Below, one piece after another: positions 1 to 10,900 of a stretch of 64,000 nucleotides of DNA. A program made the translations under genes and the position numbers. Positions within the stretch are counted from its first letter, which is position 1. Each line of letters opens with the position of its first letter. The DNA is from Coffea arabica (Eukaryota > Streptophyta > Magnoliopsida > Gentianales > Rubiaceae). The notes beneath the pieces were generated by a model. The model worked only from the letters and a program-made list of their open reading frames with translations. It had not been told where the DNA came from and did no database searches. The stretch lies in assembly GCF_036785885.1 (NCBI RefSeq), contig NC_092330.1, positions 7,722,525-7,786,524 on the forward strand. Direction: 5' to 3'.

Positions 1-1687
1 CCTCTTTTCCTTTTGTTGCTTTATCTTCTTATTGCTTTGCTACAGTGTGTTATGTGTATTTATCTGATTGAACTAACTTTTCTTGATTTTTGTCTCCAAT
101 TGCATTCATAAGCCCTAGAAAATAAGAGTCCTGGCATGGTACTCTCTAGGAGTCTACCCTATTTGATGTGACACGTTTAAATTCAATGTTTCGCATGAAT
201 ATACTTCATTTTAGGCTCACCCCGGCATACAAAAAGGGGTTCCTTTGGGTCACGTTTCATTTGTGTATTGCATGTTTACTCGCTTTGATAAAATGGCATC
301 ATGCATAAACCCTAGAAAGGGAATGCCATTTAGGGGATCCCGTGTTAAGAATAAGCCACCTTGTGTTTTGGATACTTAATCCAAGGAGACTTGCACGTTA
401 CATTTTGTACCATCCAAAGGGGTAGTGCACAAGGTAAGGTAGGATCCGATCATTTTCATAGAGCAATATTTGGAATATGAGCGTCTAATAATCACTTTTT
501 GGCCATTTTATCAAAATTGGTAAAAATCCCTTGCGTAAAAGGACATTAATTTGAAGAAATTCACAAATAATTCCTCACTATTGAGACGATAAATAAATTG
601 AGGCCAAAATTTGATTTTAGAAGGCTCATAGATTAATGCATCGCAATAAATTTTTGAAACTACCAGTGGATAGATTGATTTTTAAATAAACTGTCAATTC
701 CATTCAATCCACTGGATCATTTTATTCATCAATTTCATCCACTCCATTTTATCAATTTGTTCATTTTTAGAGCAACCTAGTCGATTTTGAATTCATTTGA
801 CAAGTTTACCCATTTTAGGGTAATCTAGTTGATTTTGAATAGATCACCAATTTCATTCAATTCATTCGATTAGTTTACCCATTCTTAGGACAATCATATC
901 GATTTTTGAATAAATCATAAATTTCGTCCGATCCATTTGACCAATTTACCTATTTTTAGGGCAATTCGGTCGATTTTGAATAAATCATCATTTCACTCGA
1001 TCTGTTTGCTCAATTGATTTCATTCAATTCATTTGATTAGTTTAATTCATTTTTAGGGTTATCCATTCAATTTTGAATAAGTAATCAAGTTTCATGCATT
1101 TGACCATTTTACCTTTTTTAAGGTAATCTAGTCAATTTTGAATAAATCATCAATTTCATCCGATCCTCTTGACCCGTTTATTCCTTTTTAGGGTTTAAGT
1201 CTAAGGTTCACTGAATAAATTTGTTGAGACATTGCAATCCCTTCAAGAGCAGGCTCTTTTACACATCATTTTATGTGTTGAACAAAGCAAGCAATCCATT
1301 CGGACTTCGTCCTCATTTTTAGGGCAAATGTCTCTTTTCACTCCAATTGGCCAAATTTTTTCAAATTATTTTTCATGCTAAAATCAATCAGTGAATTGGA
1401 TTCATCAGGTATAGTATAATGCCTACCCCAGAGGATTGCATTTTCATGCTAGACTTACCCTTGGCATTAAAAGGGTCCTCCAATAGGACATGCATCCGAA
1501 TTACTTTAATTTTTACTAACTCCTGTCTTTTTCTTTTTTTTTTCTTTTCTTTTTGACAACAGTCAATCAAGAAGGGCATCTAATAAGGGTTTTCCTACAT
1601 TCTCAGGTAGTAATTACAAATATAGCTACCCGAAGAAGCCCCATTATCACCCGATCACGTAACCGAGTTTCACGAGATAGTGTAAAC
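1..1687 (+). other. Element B 5' leader
   Basis: Noncoding internal sequence upstream of gag. I see no copy of the LTR end (GGGGCGCGACA) and no primer-binding site here, so the 5' LTR must lie further left. The leader contains a degenerate tandem array at about 700-1165 and a pyrimidine-rich stretch (about 1527-1557) before gag. There is no other convincing reading frame. Confidence 0.6.
700..1165 (+). repeat. Degenerate tandem array in element B leader
   Basis: The phrase CGATTTTGAATAAATCATCA and close variants recur near 783, 831, 900, 973, 1070 and 1132, separated by variants of a CATTTGACCAATTTACC / TTTTAGGGCAAT segment. Spacing is irregular, about 48 to 97 bp, so this is an old decayed array and not a clean minisatellite. 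Confidence 0.6.
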
Positions 1688-3583
1688 ATGAGTACCCATC
1701 CAGAATCATCTGACAGGCCCGCAACCACGTCACCGACTGACTTGGCAAATTTGGGAGCTCAACTGAGTGAAGTTCTAAACAGATTTAATGAGCTAAGCAT
1801 CGAAATGATAGCACAACAGCGCGTGATCGATCAATTGGTCGCTGGTGGTGCTAGTAGTGAACAACATGAACCCTTACCCCCTGGCCAATCTGGACCTGAA
1901 CCAATACTCTTACCTTATACTCAAGCTCCTGTTACTTCACATGTCATAAATCCACTTGAAGAAGCCTTTACCTATCCCACTCATGGCCCACCACCTACTT
2001 ATGCACCTAACGTTCAAATTAACCCTCCTCATGCCCAAATTCCCCGGAATTATCCACCTATTACTATGAGCATGCCATTCGAACCTCAGGGACCGCATTA
2101 TTACTCCACTGCTGAGCCATTCACCTTAGATACCGCCGCCCAAGGGAAGGCTGAAGTTGGGGAGTCAGCCGCACCGGTGGATAAAAATTTGCTAAAGAGA
2201 TTGGATCAGTTTGAGGAGTTTATAAGGAAAAGTCAAGGTTTGAACCAGCAGGGAGGTCTGGACTACAACGAGCTGTGCTTGTTTCCAGATATGCAATTAC
2301 CGGTGGGTTTTAAAGCACCCAAATTTACCAAGTACGATGGAACTGGCAATCCCAAGACCCACCTTCAGATGTTTGCAAACAAATTAGGGAGACCAACATA
2401 TAATGAGAACCTGCCTAGGCATTTATTTCCCGAGAGTCTAGAAGGCGACGCGTTGGATTGGTATTCAAATTTGAAGCCTGAGGATATGAGGTTTTGGATG
2501 GATTTATCAACCGCTTTTGTGAGGCAGTATGAATACAATTGCGAGCTCGCTCCAACAAGGACCACATTGGAAGGGACTAAGAGGAAACCATCGGAGGACC
2601 ACAAGACATATGCGAAGAGATGGAGGAAATTGGCCGCCAAGGTGGAGCCTCCCATGACTGAAGATGAGATTGTTCGTACGTTTATCAAATCTCATGACCC
2701 GCCCTATTTCGAGGAAATTTTTCGAATGACTGGGTGTTCCTTTGCCGAGATTGTCAATAAATTGGAAGAATATGATGAGTTTATGAGGGCAGGAAAGATT
2801 GTTAACGTGTCGGCTCTGAAATCGCAATTGGAAGCGATGCAAAGTCAAGGCAGCAATAACAAGAAATCCCCGTTCAAAAAGGGAGAAGAGGAAGCTTCGT
2901 TTGTCTCGAATCGAGGCCCTTCTTTCCGACCTAGATCCCAACAATACCCCACCTACTCACCCCATTACCCATACCAATCACACCTTCAACCTGTTTATCA
3001 TGCCACCATTAACCACCCTCGACCCCGATCAAATTACCCAAACACACCCACTACACCATTTCATATTTCTCCACATAACTTTCTAACTAGACCTCGCCCT
3101 CCTTATCATCCAAGACCCACTTTACCCGTCAACCAGAACTACAACTATCAACAAACCGCTGGCACCCAAGACCCAGCCCGATATAGAACTTTTACCAATC
3201 TAAGTCGGCCCCTTGATCAACTATATGAGCAGCTCAAGGCCGCGGGAAAAATTGGTACAATACCTCCTAAAGTCTATACTAAAGGAGTTCCCCCTGGTTA
3301 TGATCCTCAATCTTTTTGTGCCTATCATTCTGGAGCTCCTGGACATTCTACTACCAATTGTTGGGTACTTAAACATAAAATCCAAGACATAATTGAGGCC
3401 GGGGACATAATTTTGAGAGGGAGAGAAGAACAAGGACCAAGTGTTAGCAAAAACCCTTTTCCTGCGCACAGAGATACTGTAGGGACTATTACCACTGATG
3501 AAGAGTTTGAAAAGTCTGTCAAATACACTGTGAGGGAGAATGGAGTAATCCAGAAGCCTTTTGTGCTCGAAAAAGCTATCTAA
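1688..3583 (+). CDS. gag: Retrotransposon Gag polyprotein (Tat type), intact
   Basis: An uninterrupted frame of 631 codons from the ATG at 1688; the frame stays open upstream to a TTG at 1553, but this ATG is the first. Gag forms the cytoplasmic particle that packages retrotransposon RNA. Residues about 1-190 are Pro/Gln-rich and low in complexity. The retrotransposon Gag domain covers roughly residues 195-385 (PKFTKYDGTGNPKTHLQMF, then an EGDALDWYSNL motif typical of the family). A Pro/Tyr/His-rich linker follows, then a knuckle-like motif near residue 542 (CAYHSGAPGHSTTNC), which is the usual Tat form. Gag ends in its own stop instead of running into protease. An intact Gag beside an almost fully deleted pol suggests selection on, or recent activity of, a gag-only element. 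Confidence 0.9.
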   Translation: MSTHPESSDRPATTSPTDLANLGAQLSEVLNRFNELSIEMIAQQRVIDQLVAGGASSEQHEPLPPGQSGPEPILLPYTQAPVTSHVINPLEEAFTYPTHGPPPTYAPNVQINPPHAQIPRNYPPITMSMPFEPQGPHYYSTAEPFTLDTAAQGKAEVGESAAPVDKNLLKRLDQFEEFIRKSQGLNQQGGLDYNELCLFPDMQLPVGFKAPKFTKYDGTGNPKTHLQMFANKLGRPTYNENLPRHLFPESLEGDALDWYSNLKPEDMRFWMDLSTAFVRQYEYNCELAPTRTTLEGTKRKPSEDHKTYAKRWRKLAAKVEPPMTEDEIVRTFIKSHDPPYFEEIFRMTGCSFAEIVNKLEEYDEFMRAGKIVNVSALKSQLEAMQSQGSNNKKSPFKKGEEEASFVSNRGPSFRPRSQQYPTYSPHYPYQSHLQPVYHATINHPRPRSNYPNTPTTPFHISPHNFLTRPRPPYHPRPTLPVNQNYNYQQTAGTQDPARYRTFTNLSRPLDQLYEQLKAAGKIGTIPPKVYTKGVPPGYDPQSFCAYHSGAPGHSTTNCWVLKHKIQDIIEAGDIILRGREEQGPSVSKNPFPAHRDTVGTITTDEEFEKSVKYTVRENGVIQKPFVLEKAI

Positions 3584-4042
3584 AATTGGATTGCAAATCA
3601 CATTCCCTCCCGAAGGGAATTTTGGTAAATCTAGGGGATTGCCTTTGATTATGAATTATGGGAGAAATCATTTGCATTGTTCATCTTTTGCATTTTCGTT
3701 TTGTAAATAGTTTTAACTCCAATGTCTTTTCAATACAAATATTATGTTAAATAGCGTGTCCTTTGTTAAATAACGTATTATGACGTTTTGTCCTTCCTTT
3801 GAAAATTAAAATATACAGTTTTTACATATACTGTATTACTTACCCATTCTTTTCAGATGGTCAAGAATAAAATCCTTGACTCTTTGGATATCACTGTTCC
3901 GAAATTTGATATTTCATGAAGGTGAATTTGGATTTCAAAATGAGGGGAATAGCGAAGAGACATCAGAGAATGTTTCAAAGGAACACAAATGGTATAAAGA
4001 GAAACTCAAGCTGAAGTGGGATCACGATTTCAGTGGTCACTT
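3584..4042. other. Gag to pol-relic gap in element B
   Basis: About 460 bp without a supported gene. The region is AT-rich, and short frames around 3876-4058 resemble no retroelement domain I recognise. The deletion that removed protease, RT, RNase H and the integrase core must lie in or at the edges of this stretch. Confidence 0.5.
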
Positions 4043-4279
4043 GATAAGAAGCATCTGAATGCCATTTGTCATTGTCAGTGCTATCAAAAGAGAATGGCCC
4101 AAAGAAATAAAGCATTGAGGTAGCTTTTATCGGTATGAGATAAAGCCAAAAGAAGAGTTCACCGCAAATGGGCAAGGTTCTTTTATTATCAAGAAGGTGT
4201 TGCATGGCAGAGTACTAGTTCTCGCAGAAGGGGAGTGGACAAATTTTCCCTCAACCGATCAATTCGGATATGTGTAAGA
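4043..4279 (+). pseudogene. Relic of integrase C-terminus (Tat pol)
   Basis: Two pieces in different frames match the end of Tat integrase. From 4043 the frame reads DKKHLNAICHCQCYQKRMAQ, which parallels the conserved stretch after the integrase core. From about 4145 to the stop at 4277-4279 another frame reads KPKEEFTANGQGSFIIKKVL and then a LVLAEGEW... end, the family's terminal module. A frameshift and a stop lie between them. The relic shows that element B derives from an autonomous Tat element by internal deletion. This rests on family pattern recognition, not a database match. Confidence 0.65.
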
Positions 4280-6035
4280 AATTCTTCATATGATAAATGA
4301 AAGTTTCCTTTCAAGGGTTAATGCAAAGAATGGAATGAAAGTCAGGCCTTTTTCCTTTCCCATTGAGACATTTTATCCTTAGTTATCCCTTTTGAGCCTT
4401 CAGAATAAATTATTTCATTTGGCAACCCCTGAAGATCGCAAACCCCACACTGAGGCAAATGTAGTTTTGAAAAAGAAAATAAAAACCCCATACTAGGGCA
4501 AATTCAATATTCGAAGAAAAGCCGAAAGAAAAGGAAATGAATAAAAGAATACCTCAATTAAAAATAAATTGGGGCAAATTGTGAATATTTCAAAAGATGA
4601 ATGGAATGACAGAAAGGAAGGAAAATGAAAGAACAAAGAATCTCAGTTGAAAATAGATTGGGGCAAGTTTTCGTTTTACCCTAAAATAGGGTTGATGCAA
4701 CAATGCGATTTCAGGTCATTTAAACCACTTTCAGAAATCCGCCTTCAAGTCTTGACCTTTTTCTTAACACCTCACCAGACCCCATTACAAAAGCCAAAAA
4801 GTCCTGGCTTCCGTTCTTCGCATCACCTCTTTTAAGGAAATTTTCTAAGTCACATGGCAAATGATGTCAATACGCCTTCACTCATTTTGTAAGGGAAGGG
4901 TTGTCGCACTGATGCCATTATTTCTTAGAACACATTTTTTGAGTTGATAAAAGCTATTGGCAAGATTTGTTCATCAGGTGAAAATCCGAAAAGGGCACCT
5001 TTGAAAAGAAAAGGAAAAAAAGAAAAGAAGAAAAGAAAAGAAAAACAAAAAGAATGAAAACGAGGAAAGCAAAAAAAAAAAAAAACAAAAAAAAAAGTGG
5101 GAGTAGCCTTAGTGAAAACCTGAAAGGGCGCTAAAGTAGAGTTTCATGAGGAAAAGTGAGGTTGGAATTAGAAACCTGGTGATTCGGTTCATTTGGGATT
5201 CCTCCTCGCATTGTGGTTTGTCTGTTCCCGATATTGAACTCCGGGCGGATGATATCTAAAGGGTCAAGTGTGGCATTTTGTTTGAAGTCGGAATACTTTG
5301 GTTTCTCAAACGTAAATTGTCGAATTTATAGATTCATCTCTTTAAAATTAATTTTCTTTCAATAAAAATAAATGATTGTTTTCATGTTACAGAAATTTTC
5401 ATCATTGTGTTGTGTAAATAGAATATTCTTTCATGAGTTTCATGGTCTTATTTATCTCTTTGGGTTCATCAGATGGCAATCCTCCTGATTTATTGAAAAT
5501 CCCTGGATACCAAGGGCCTTAGTAGCATTGGAAGTCAATGGAATTTGATTAGATCACATAGCAAAGTTGAGTTTTCGAAATATCAAGGGGAAAATATCAA
5601 AGTACTCATGTTTACACGTTTCTTGAAGGAGGAATTGATCGGATGGTGGTGGCATTATTTGTTTATTTCTTTACAGGTCCATGTTCGTTTCAAATAACGA
5701 AACTGGGGCAAATTTTGAACTGTGAGATGTCGTCCAAGAATTGAATATTCATGGTTTGAGCTGAGAAAAGGGACTGAATCAAAGTTTTGAGGAAAAACAA
5801 TAATACCATAAAGCAGATCGAAAGATCGGTGACACAATAATTGAAATTGGGGCAAATCATTTTTTGAAAAGATTCTCCCGAATATAAAAAATTTGAAAAA
5901 AAAAAAAAAAAATCAAATCAAGTTTAAATTTTTGTTTCTTGGAAAACTAAATTCAATTTCTTTTTTGGCAAAATTTCAACGTCTGGCGCTCACCCTTCTA
6001 TCCACATCTTGACAATCACATTTAATTTTTGATTA
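4280..6035. other. Element B 3' noncoding region with repeated polypurine-like motifs
   Basis: No supported reading frame. The motif (G/T)GGGGCAAATT or a close variant recurs near 4494, 4563, 4657, 5704 and 5850, often preceded by AATT or AACT. It resembles the element's true polypurine tract at 7267-7278. There are also long A/G-rich runs (about 4985-5096 and 5888-5912). Confidence 0.5.
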
Positions 6036-6038
6036 ACC

Positions 6039-6620
6039 TCGGCAGGACCGGGTTTTATCCCGCTGACAAATGAATGTTGGGACCGGGTTTCATCCTGCCA
6101 ATCTCGGCAGGACCGGATTTAATCCCGCTGACCGTTTATATCACGTTGGGACCGGGTTTCATCCCGCCAATCGCGACAGAACCGGGTTTTATCCTGCTGA
6201 CCAATGAATGTTGGGACCGGGTTTCATCCCGCCAATCTAGGCAGGGCCGGGTTTAATCCCGTTGACCGTTTATATCACGTTGGGACCGGGTTTCATCCCG
6301 CCAGTCTCGGCAGGACCGGGTTTTATCCTGCTGACCGTTTATATCACGTTGGGATCGGGTTTCATCCCGCCAGGCTCGGCAGGACCGGGTTTTATCCCGC
6401 TGACCGTTTATATCACGTTGGGATCGGGTTTCATCCCGCCAATCTCGGCAGGATCGGGTTTAATCTCGCTGACCGTTTATATCACGTTGGGACTAGGTTT
6501 CATCCCGCCAGCCTCGGCAGGATCGGGTTTTATCCCGCTGACCGTTTATATCACGTTGGGACCGGGTTTCATCCCGCCAATCTCGGCAGGACTGGGTTTT
6601 ATACCACTGACCGATTGTCA
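6039..6620 (+). repeat. 69-bp minisatellite array in element B
   Basis: Units begin TCGGCAGGACCGGGTTTTAT. Starts are near 6039, 6104, 6173, 6238, 6307, 6376, 6445, 6514 and 6583. The last five are exactly 69 bp apart; the earlier variant units are 65 bp. Because 69 is a multiple of three, two frames stay open across the clean part of the array and give 23-residue peptide repeats. Such arrays upstream of the 3' LTR are common in Tat/Ogre elements. Confidence 0.92.
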
Positions 6621-6638
6621 AGGCATTTCATTTTCTTT

Positions 6639-7020
6639 GCCGCTAAACATGGGTCAGTCCCACTAGCGTGCATTTCATTTTCATTGCCGCTAAACATGGG
6701 TTAGTCCCACTAGCGTGCATTTCATCTTTATTGCCACTAAACATGGGTTAGTCCCACTGGTGTGCATTTTACTTTCGTTTTTATTTTCATTGCCACTAAA
6801 CATGGGTCAGTCCCACTAGTGTGCATTTTATTTTCATTGCCGCTAAACATGGGTCAGTCCCACTAGCGTGCATTTCATTTTCCTTGCCACTAAACATGGG
6901 TCAGTCCCACTTGTGTGCATTTTATTTTCATTGCCGCTAAACATGGGTCAGTTCCACTAGCGTGCATTTTATTTTCTTTGCCACTAAACATGGGTCAGTC
7001 CCACTAGTGAGCACTTCATT
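6639..7020 (+). repeat. 47-bp tandem array in element B
   Basis: Eight copies of a unit beginning GCCGCTAAACATGGGTCAGT, with starts at about 6639, 6686, 6733, 6792, 6839, 6886, 6933 and 6980. The step is 47 bp except for one 59-bp step carrying a 12-bp T-rich insertion. It directly follows the 69-bp array. Confidence 0.92.
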
Positions 7021-7140
7021 TCCTGTTCGGATCAGTCCCATAATTTAAAATTTTGTTCGGGTCAGTCCCAGGATTAATTTCTTGTTCGGACCAGTCCCAT
7101 GTTTTAAATTTCTCGTCTGGGTCAGTCTCATTTTAAGATT
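7021..7140 (+). repeat. About 30-bp tandem array in element B
   Basis: Four degenerate units around GTTCGGGTCAGTCCCA start near 7025, 7055, 7084 and 7115. Each shares the GGTCAGTCCCA core with the 47-bp array before it, so the two arrays probably have a common origin. Confidence 0.75.
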
Positions 7141-7264
7141 TTTTTTATTAAAGGAATCAGTCCTCATTTCAAGAACGTAAGTCGTTCGAGTAGCTTACAG
7201 CCAAATAACGCAGGAAAGTATTTGCTGTCTACGTCTTTGTCTCGAGTTTCTTCGAAACTCAGAC

Positions 7265-7278
7265 AAAGAGGGGCAAAC
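7265..7278 (+). promoter_or_regulatory. Polypurine tract of element B
   Basis: AAAGAGGGGCAAAC lies directly against the LTR start TGTAGACACC. This is the normal position of the plus-strand primer site used in reverse transcription. Confidence 0.8.
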
Positions 7279-7683
7279 TGTAGACACCAAATTTTTAAAT
7301 TTAGTTTTTATTTTTTATTTTTTATTTTTTTATTGGTTAAATGTTAATTATTATTTATTTTTATTTTTTATTTTTTTAAGACATTTTTGGCATAGAATTT
7401 ATTGAAAAAAATCTCCACAAAAATATGTTTTAATTCTTCTAGATTCAGTTTAGAAAATTTTGGATGTTTGTTTACCTAATTTAAGAAAAAAAAGAAAAAA
7501 AAAGAAAAAGAAAAAGAAATCGTCAATCAAGTTCAAGAATTATTTTTGGCATTTTAGTTGACTTTTGTTGCTTTTGTTTATTTTGATTTGTTGCTAAGAA
7601 AATCATTTCCTTATTATTTATTATTGATAAAAAAAAAGGAAAGAAGAAGAAAAAAAAGAAAAAAAAAAGAAGAAAAGGGTCAC

Positions 7684-7706
7684 GCGCGCGTGCCATGCAC
7701 GCGCGC
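7684..7706. other. GC-rich inverted repeat in the U3 part of element B LTR
   Basis: GCGCGCGTG and its exact complement CACGCGCGC flank a 5-nt CCATG loop. It stands out as a GC island after a long A/G-rich run, 224 bp upstream of the LTR TATA box. It contains alternating purine-pyrimidine (CG)n runs. Confidence 0.75.
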
Positions 7707-7929
7707 TATTTCTATGTTTGTAAATACACCAGCAGAAGCAAAGCAGATGCGATTCTCTTAGTTTCGTATCATTTGGCGCCGTTTGATCATTTTTGTGTCA
7801 AGCCACTTGGCTTTTAACCCTACATTAAGAGGATCATGGTACCAAAGTTCATCCGATGGTTTACACTTCACCCTGGAAAAATGAATTCAGCAGCACCATT
7901 GATGCTAGGTTCTAGGGATATTCGGTGCA

Positions 7930-7936
7930 TATAAAA
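7930..7936 (+). promoter_or_regulatory. TATA box of element B LTR
   Basis: CATATAAAAGC lies about 650 bp into the LTR and is followed by a purine-rich leader. It is the best core-promoter match in the LTR and would mark the U3/R border near 7960. Confidence 0.55.
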
Positions 7937-10900
7937 GCTAAGAGAATAGAGAGGGTTAAAAGGGGGGCAGGTCGGCTGTGAGAAAAGGCTAGGGTTAGAG
8001 AGGGAGAACAAGGAATAGGATTGACGGCTAAGGTTTGCGGAGGTAAGAAAGAAACTAGAGAGCTGGAGTTGTGGCGGAGTGAAGAACTGAAGAAAGAGCT
8101 GAGGGAGGCTAACGACCGCTAGGAGAGGAAAGAAAAATAGCGTGAGAAAGAGTAGGAAGGGATGAAGCAAGAGGTAAGAATCTGTGGCAGTTGAGGAAGA
8201 AGATTCAGCAAATGATCCATCGGAGCTGCTAGCCCCCCTGACCATCATCATCTTCACCGAAAGAAAACACCATTATTGTAAGTAGTGTCCTTTTTTAAAT
8301 TCCAGAATCTCTTCAAACGCAGACCCTTGAAGCCTTCAAAGCATGTATTTCGTGACTTTGCTAGTGAAGTTTGCTGTTTCATTGTTCATTTTCCTTCGCT
8401 TTACGTCTCATGTTCATTAAAGATTTCATTTTTCTGATTGTAAGTAGCTGCGTGTGTTTTTTAACTGGTGCGGTTGAGAACTTAAAAGCCATCAGCTTTG
8501 CGTTTTCCTTCCTCAAAAATGAAATGGATGTAGTCCGTAGGTTTTCTCTTTGTTGACATCTGATGCTCTGAAAAATTTGATTTTTGATGGTTTAAGAATG
8601 GTAATATGCTAGGGCTGATATTACAGTCACGTCATTTTCACTCCTTGGTAACTTTAAATCCCATTCCATTCGAAAGCTTGCACTAATATTCATGGCTGTT
8701 TTTTGTTACCCGAGTCTTTCTTTGCTGTTTTTGTTCGCTATAGCAGCCAGTGGGTTTGTTTTTTCCATTATAAAATTTGTTGTTTAAATTTGTCCTGAGA
8801 AAAATGAAATCTGGTGTTTAATGTTGTTTGGAAAGTTTTCTGCTCCAAGTTGTTTGTTGAACCTGACATACCGCGGGCTAGATAAAGACTCAGAAATTTG
8901 TAAGAATGACATGAACAAATCTGGGTAAGCTTTCCCCAGTTCAGATTCTCTTTTCTTGATGACAAACTTGGAGGTTGAATCCTTGTTGCTTTGCTGTTAA
9001 AATTTGTTGCTGTCGCATGAGTTGGCTAAACGGCAAAGCATCAGATAAGCTTCAGAAATTTGCTAAAGTTGCATAGTTTTCCTTCGGATTTTCATGTGTT
9101 AACATCTAAGGTTTTATGGTGAAAAGTGGAGATCATGCTTGGTTCATACTGGAGTTGTTGGTTGTTTGAAGTATGTGCTTTCTTTGATGTTCGGTTGCCA
9201 TGATAGAGTACTGTAGGCATGTTACCGCGAATGTCTTCATGCCCCTGCTGCATTTTTACATTCAATTGCATCTTGAAGCTATTGATGTCTGTATTGTCTT
9301 CCTGATGCACGTAATCTCTAGTGTCTCCTGCTGCTTTATGAATTCCGGATCATTTCTGTTGGGGTAGCTAGAGGTAGACTACCACGCTTGGATTTTTGGG
9401 GATAAGAACTTGGGGAATTTGTGTGAGTTTGATGGATAGGTTTTCATTTGAATAGTTGTCCATGTGAAATAAGCTGCAAAATTAGCAGCAGAAGGTGCGA
9501 ACTTGCTGCACAATTTTTTTTTATTCTCTTTTCCTTCTTTCTTTTGTTGTCAATCAGACCAGACTCGCATGTTCTTGTCCTAGTATTTTTGTTTTCGTGG
9601 TCTGCGTTTAGCAAGTTTCATTGAAGGTTTGGTTTGATTTTTTCCGGCAAAGGTTAATAATGTTTTTGCTGCATTTTGAAACCTTAGCTGAAGTTGTGTG
9701 CTCATTGACAGTAGCTCTAGGTGTAGTTTCTTTCTGAATGTGCAGCCTCTCCCGTTCCTCTCACTTTGAGTTCAATATGTGGGTGTGAGTATGCTGGTTG
9801 TGTTAGAATCTTTTTTGTCCTTGATCAGAATTTCGAAAAGAACCCGAAGTTTTGAAGCTTCCCTGTTCTTTCTACAGCTTTCCGTGCATTTCTTTGGTTA
9901 TACTTAAAGTTGTGTTTTGAATCTTTTGATGGGGAACTCACGTATAAAGTCTATCAGTTTTTTGAGCCGCAAGTCTTGTGTTCCATTCTCTCATTCGTTT
10001 CATGATTTGGTTTTGGGTCGAAGTAATTCAGAAATTTTTATATCATTTGGTTGAATTGTTTTTTTCCCTTTTTTTTTTTTTTTTTTGGCTGGATGTTAGT
10101 TCACATTCTCATCTCATCTTGTTGAGATAGGTGATTTAGATCTCATGTTAAAAGGATATTGGATGTCAAGGATCTACTTTACACAATTTAGATTCTAAAT
10201 GTTGCAACAGTTTCATCCGTAAATTTTGCATGAAAGTTTCCTAAGATTTTGCATAATTTTCTTCAAAGTTTTTTTTTTTGTTTGTTGGATGACGAGGTTA
10301 TTTGGTTTGCGACTTAGCTCAAAGTTTGGGTGTTTGGATGAAATGGTGTGATCAAAATCGTCTGGAACATGAGCTTCAAAACAAATTGCAGCAGGCTACA
10401 TTTTTCCAAATTGCAGGAACTTTCCTCATGTTCTTTTTGCATGAAGCTGCGTTAGCTCTCATGTCTTGATTCCCTCAATAGTTCACAAATTGGGTTTCAT
10501 CACTTTGTTGGCACATTTAACCTTGTGTCAATGATGATTGCCATCTCTCCGGGTTGTTCACTAACTGTAAAGTTGTAGTAGAAACTCGCATAAGCAAAGG
10601 AAATTCCAGCTTTGACCGAAAGCTTTTGCATGCATGCATGAACAAATCTGAAAAATTGCAATTTGACCTCTACATTTTCATACAACTCTGATTAGGCCCT
10701 AAACTTCTTCAGATATTTGCGATTTAGTCCTAGGCAGTTTTAATTTCGCAACTCTATTGCTTGTTTGCTTCAACTAGCCATCATACTTTATTTAAACTGC
10801 ATTTAATTCATAATTTTAAGGGCTTTATGATCAATTGAGCCCGTGTTTGTATATTTTCTTTATTTTTCTCAATTAAAGCGCTGCCTTGACTCTTTTATTA

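Noticed and set aside
3876..4058. 60-codon frame after element B gag
   Set aside because: Mixed frame over the region between gag and the integrase relic; the conserved integrase signal is in a different frame.
6204..6704. Open frame of 166 codons with 23-residue repeats
   Set aside because: It is a by-product of the 69-bp tandem array, whose unit is a multiple of three; a second frame (6262-6666) is equally open. No start context or domain.
6639..7020. CRISPR-like array
   Set aside because: The 47-bp units are contiguous without unique spacers and lie in a plant retrotransposon; it is a minisatellite.
7868..8257. 129-codon minus-strand frame in the element B LTR
   Set aside because: Low-complexity Ser/Phe/Leu sequence antisense to a purine-rich LTR leader just after the TATA box; no recognisable domain.
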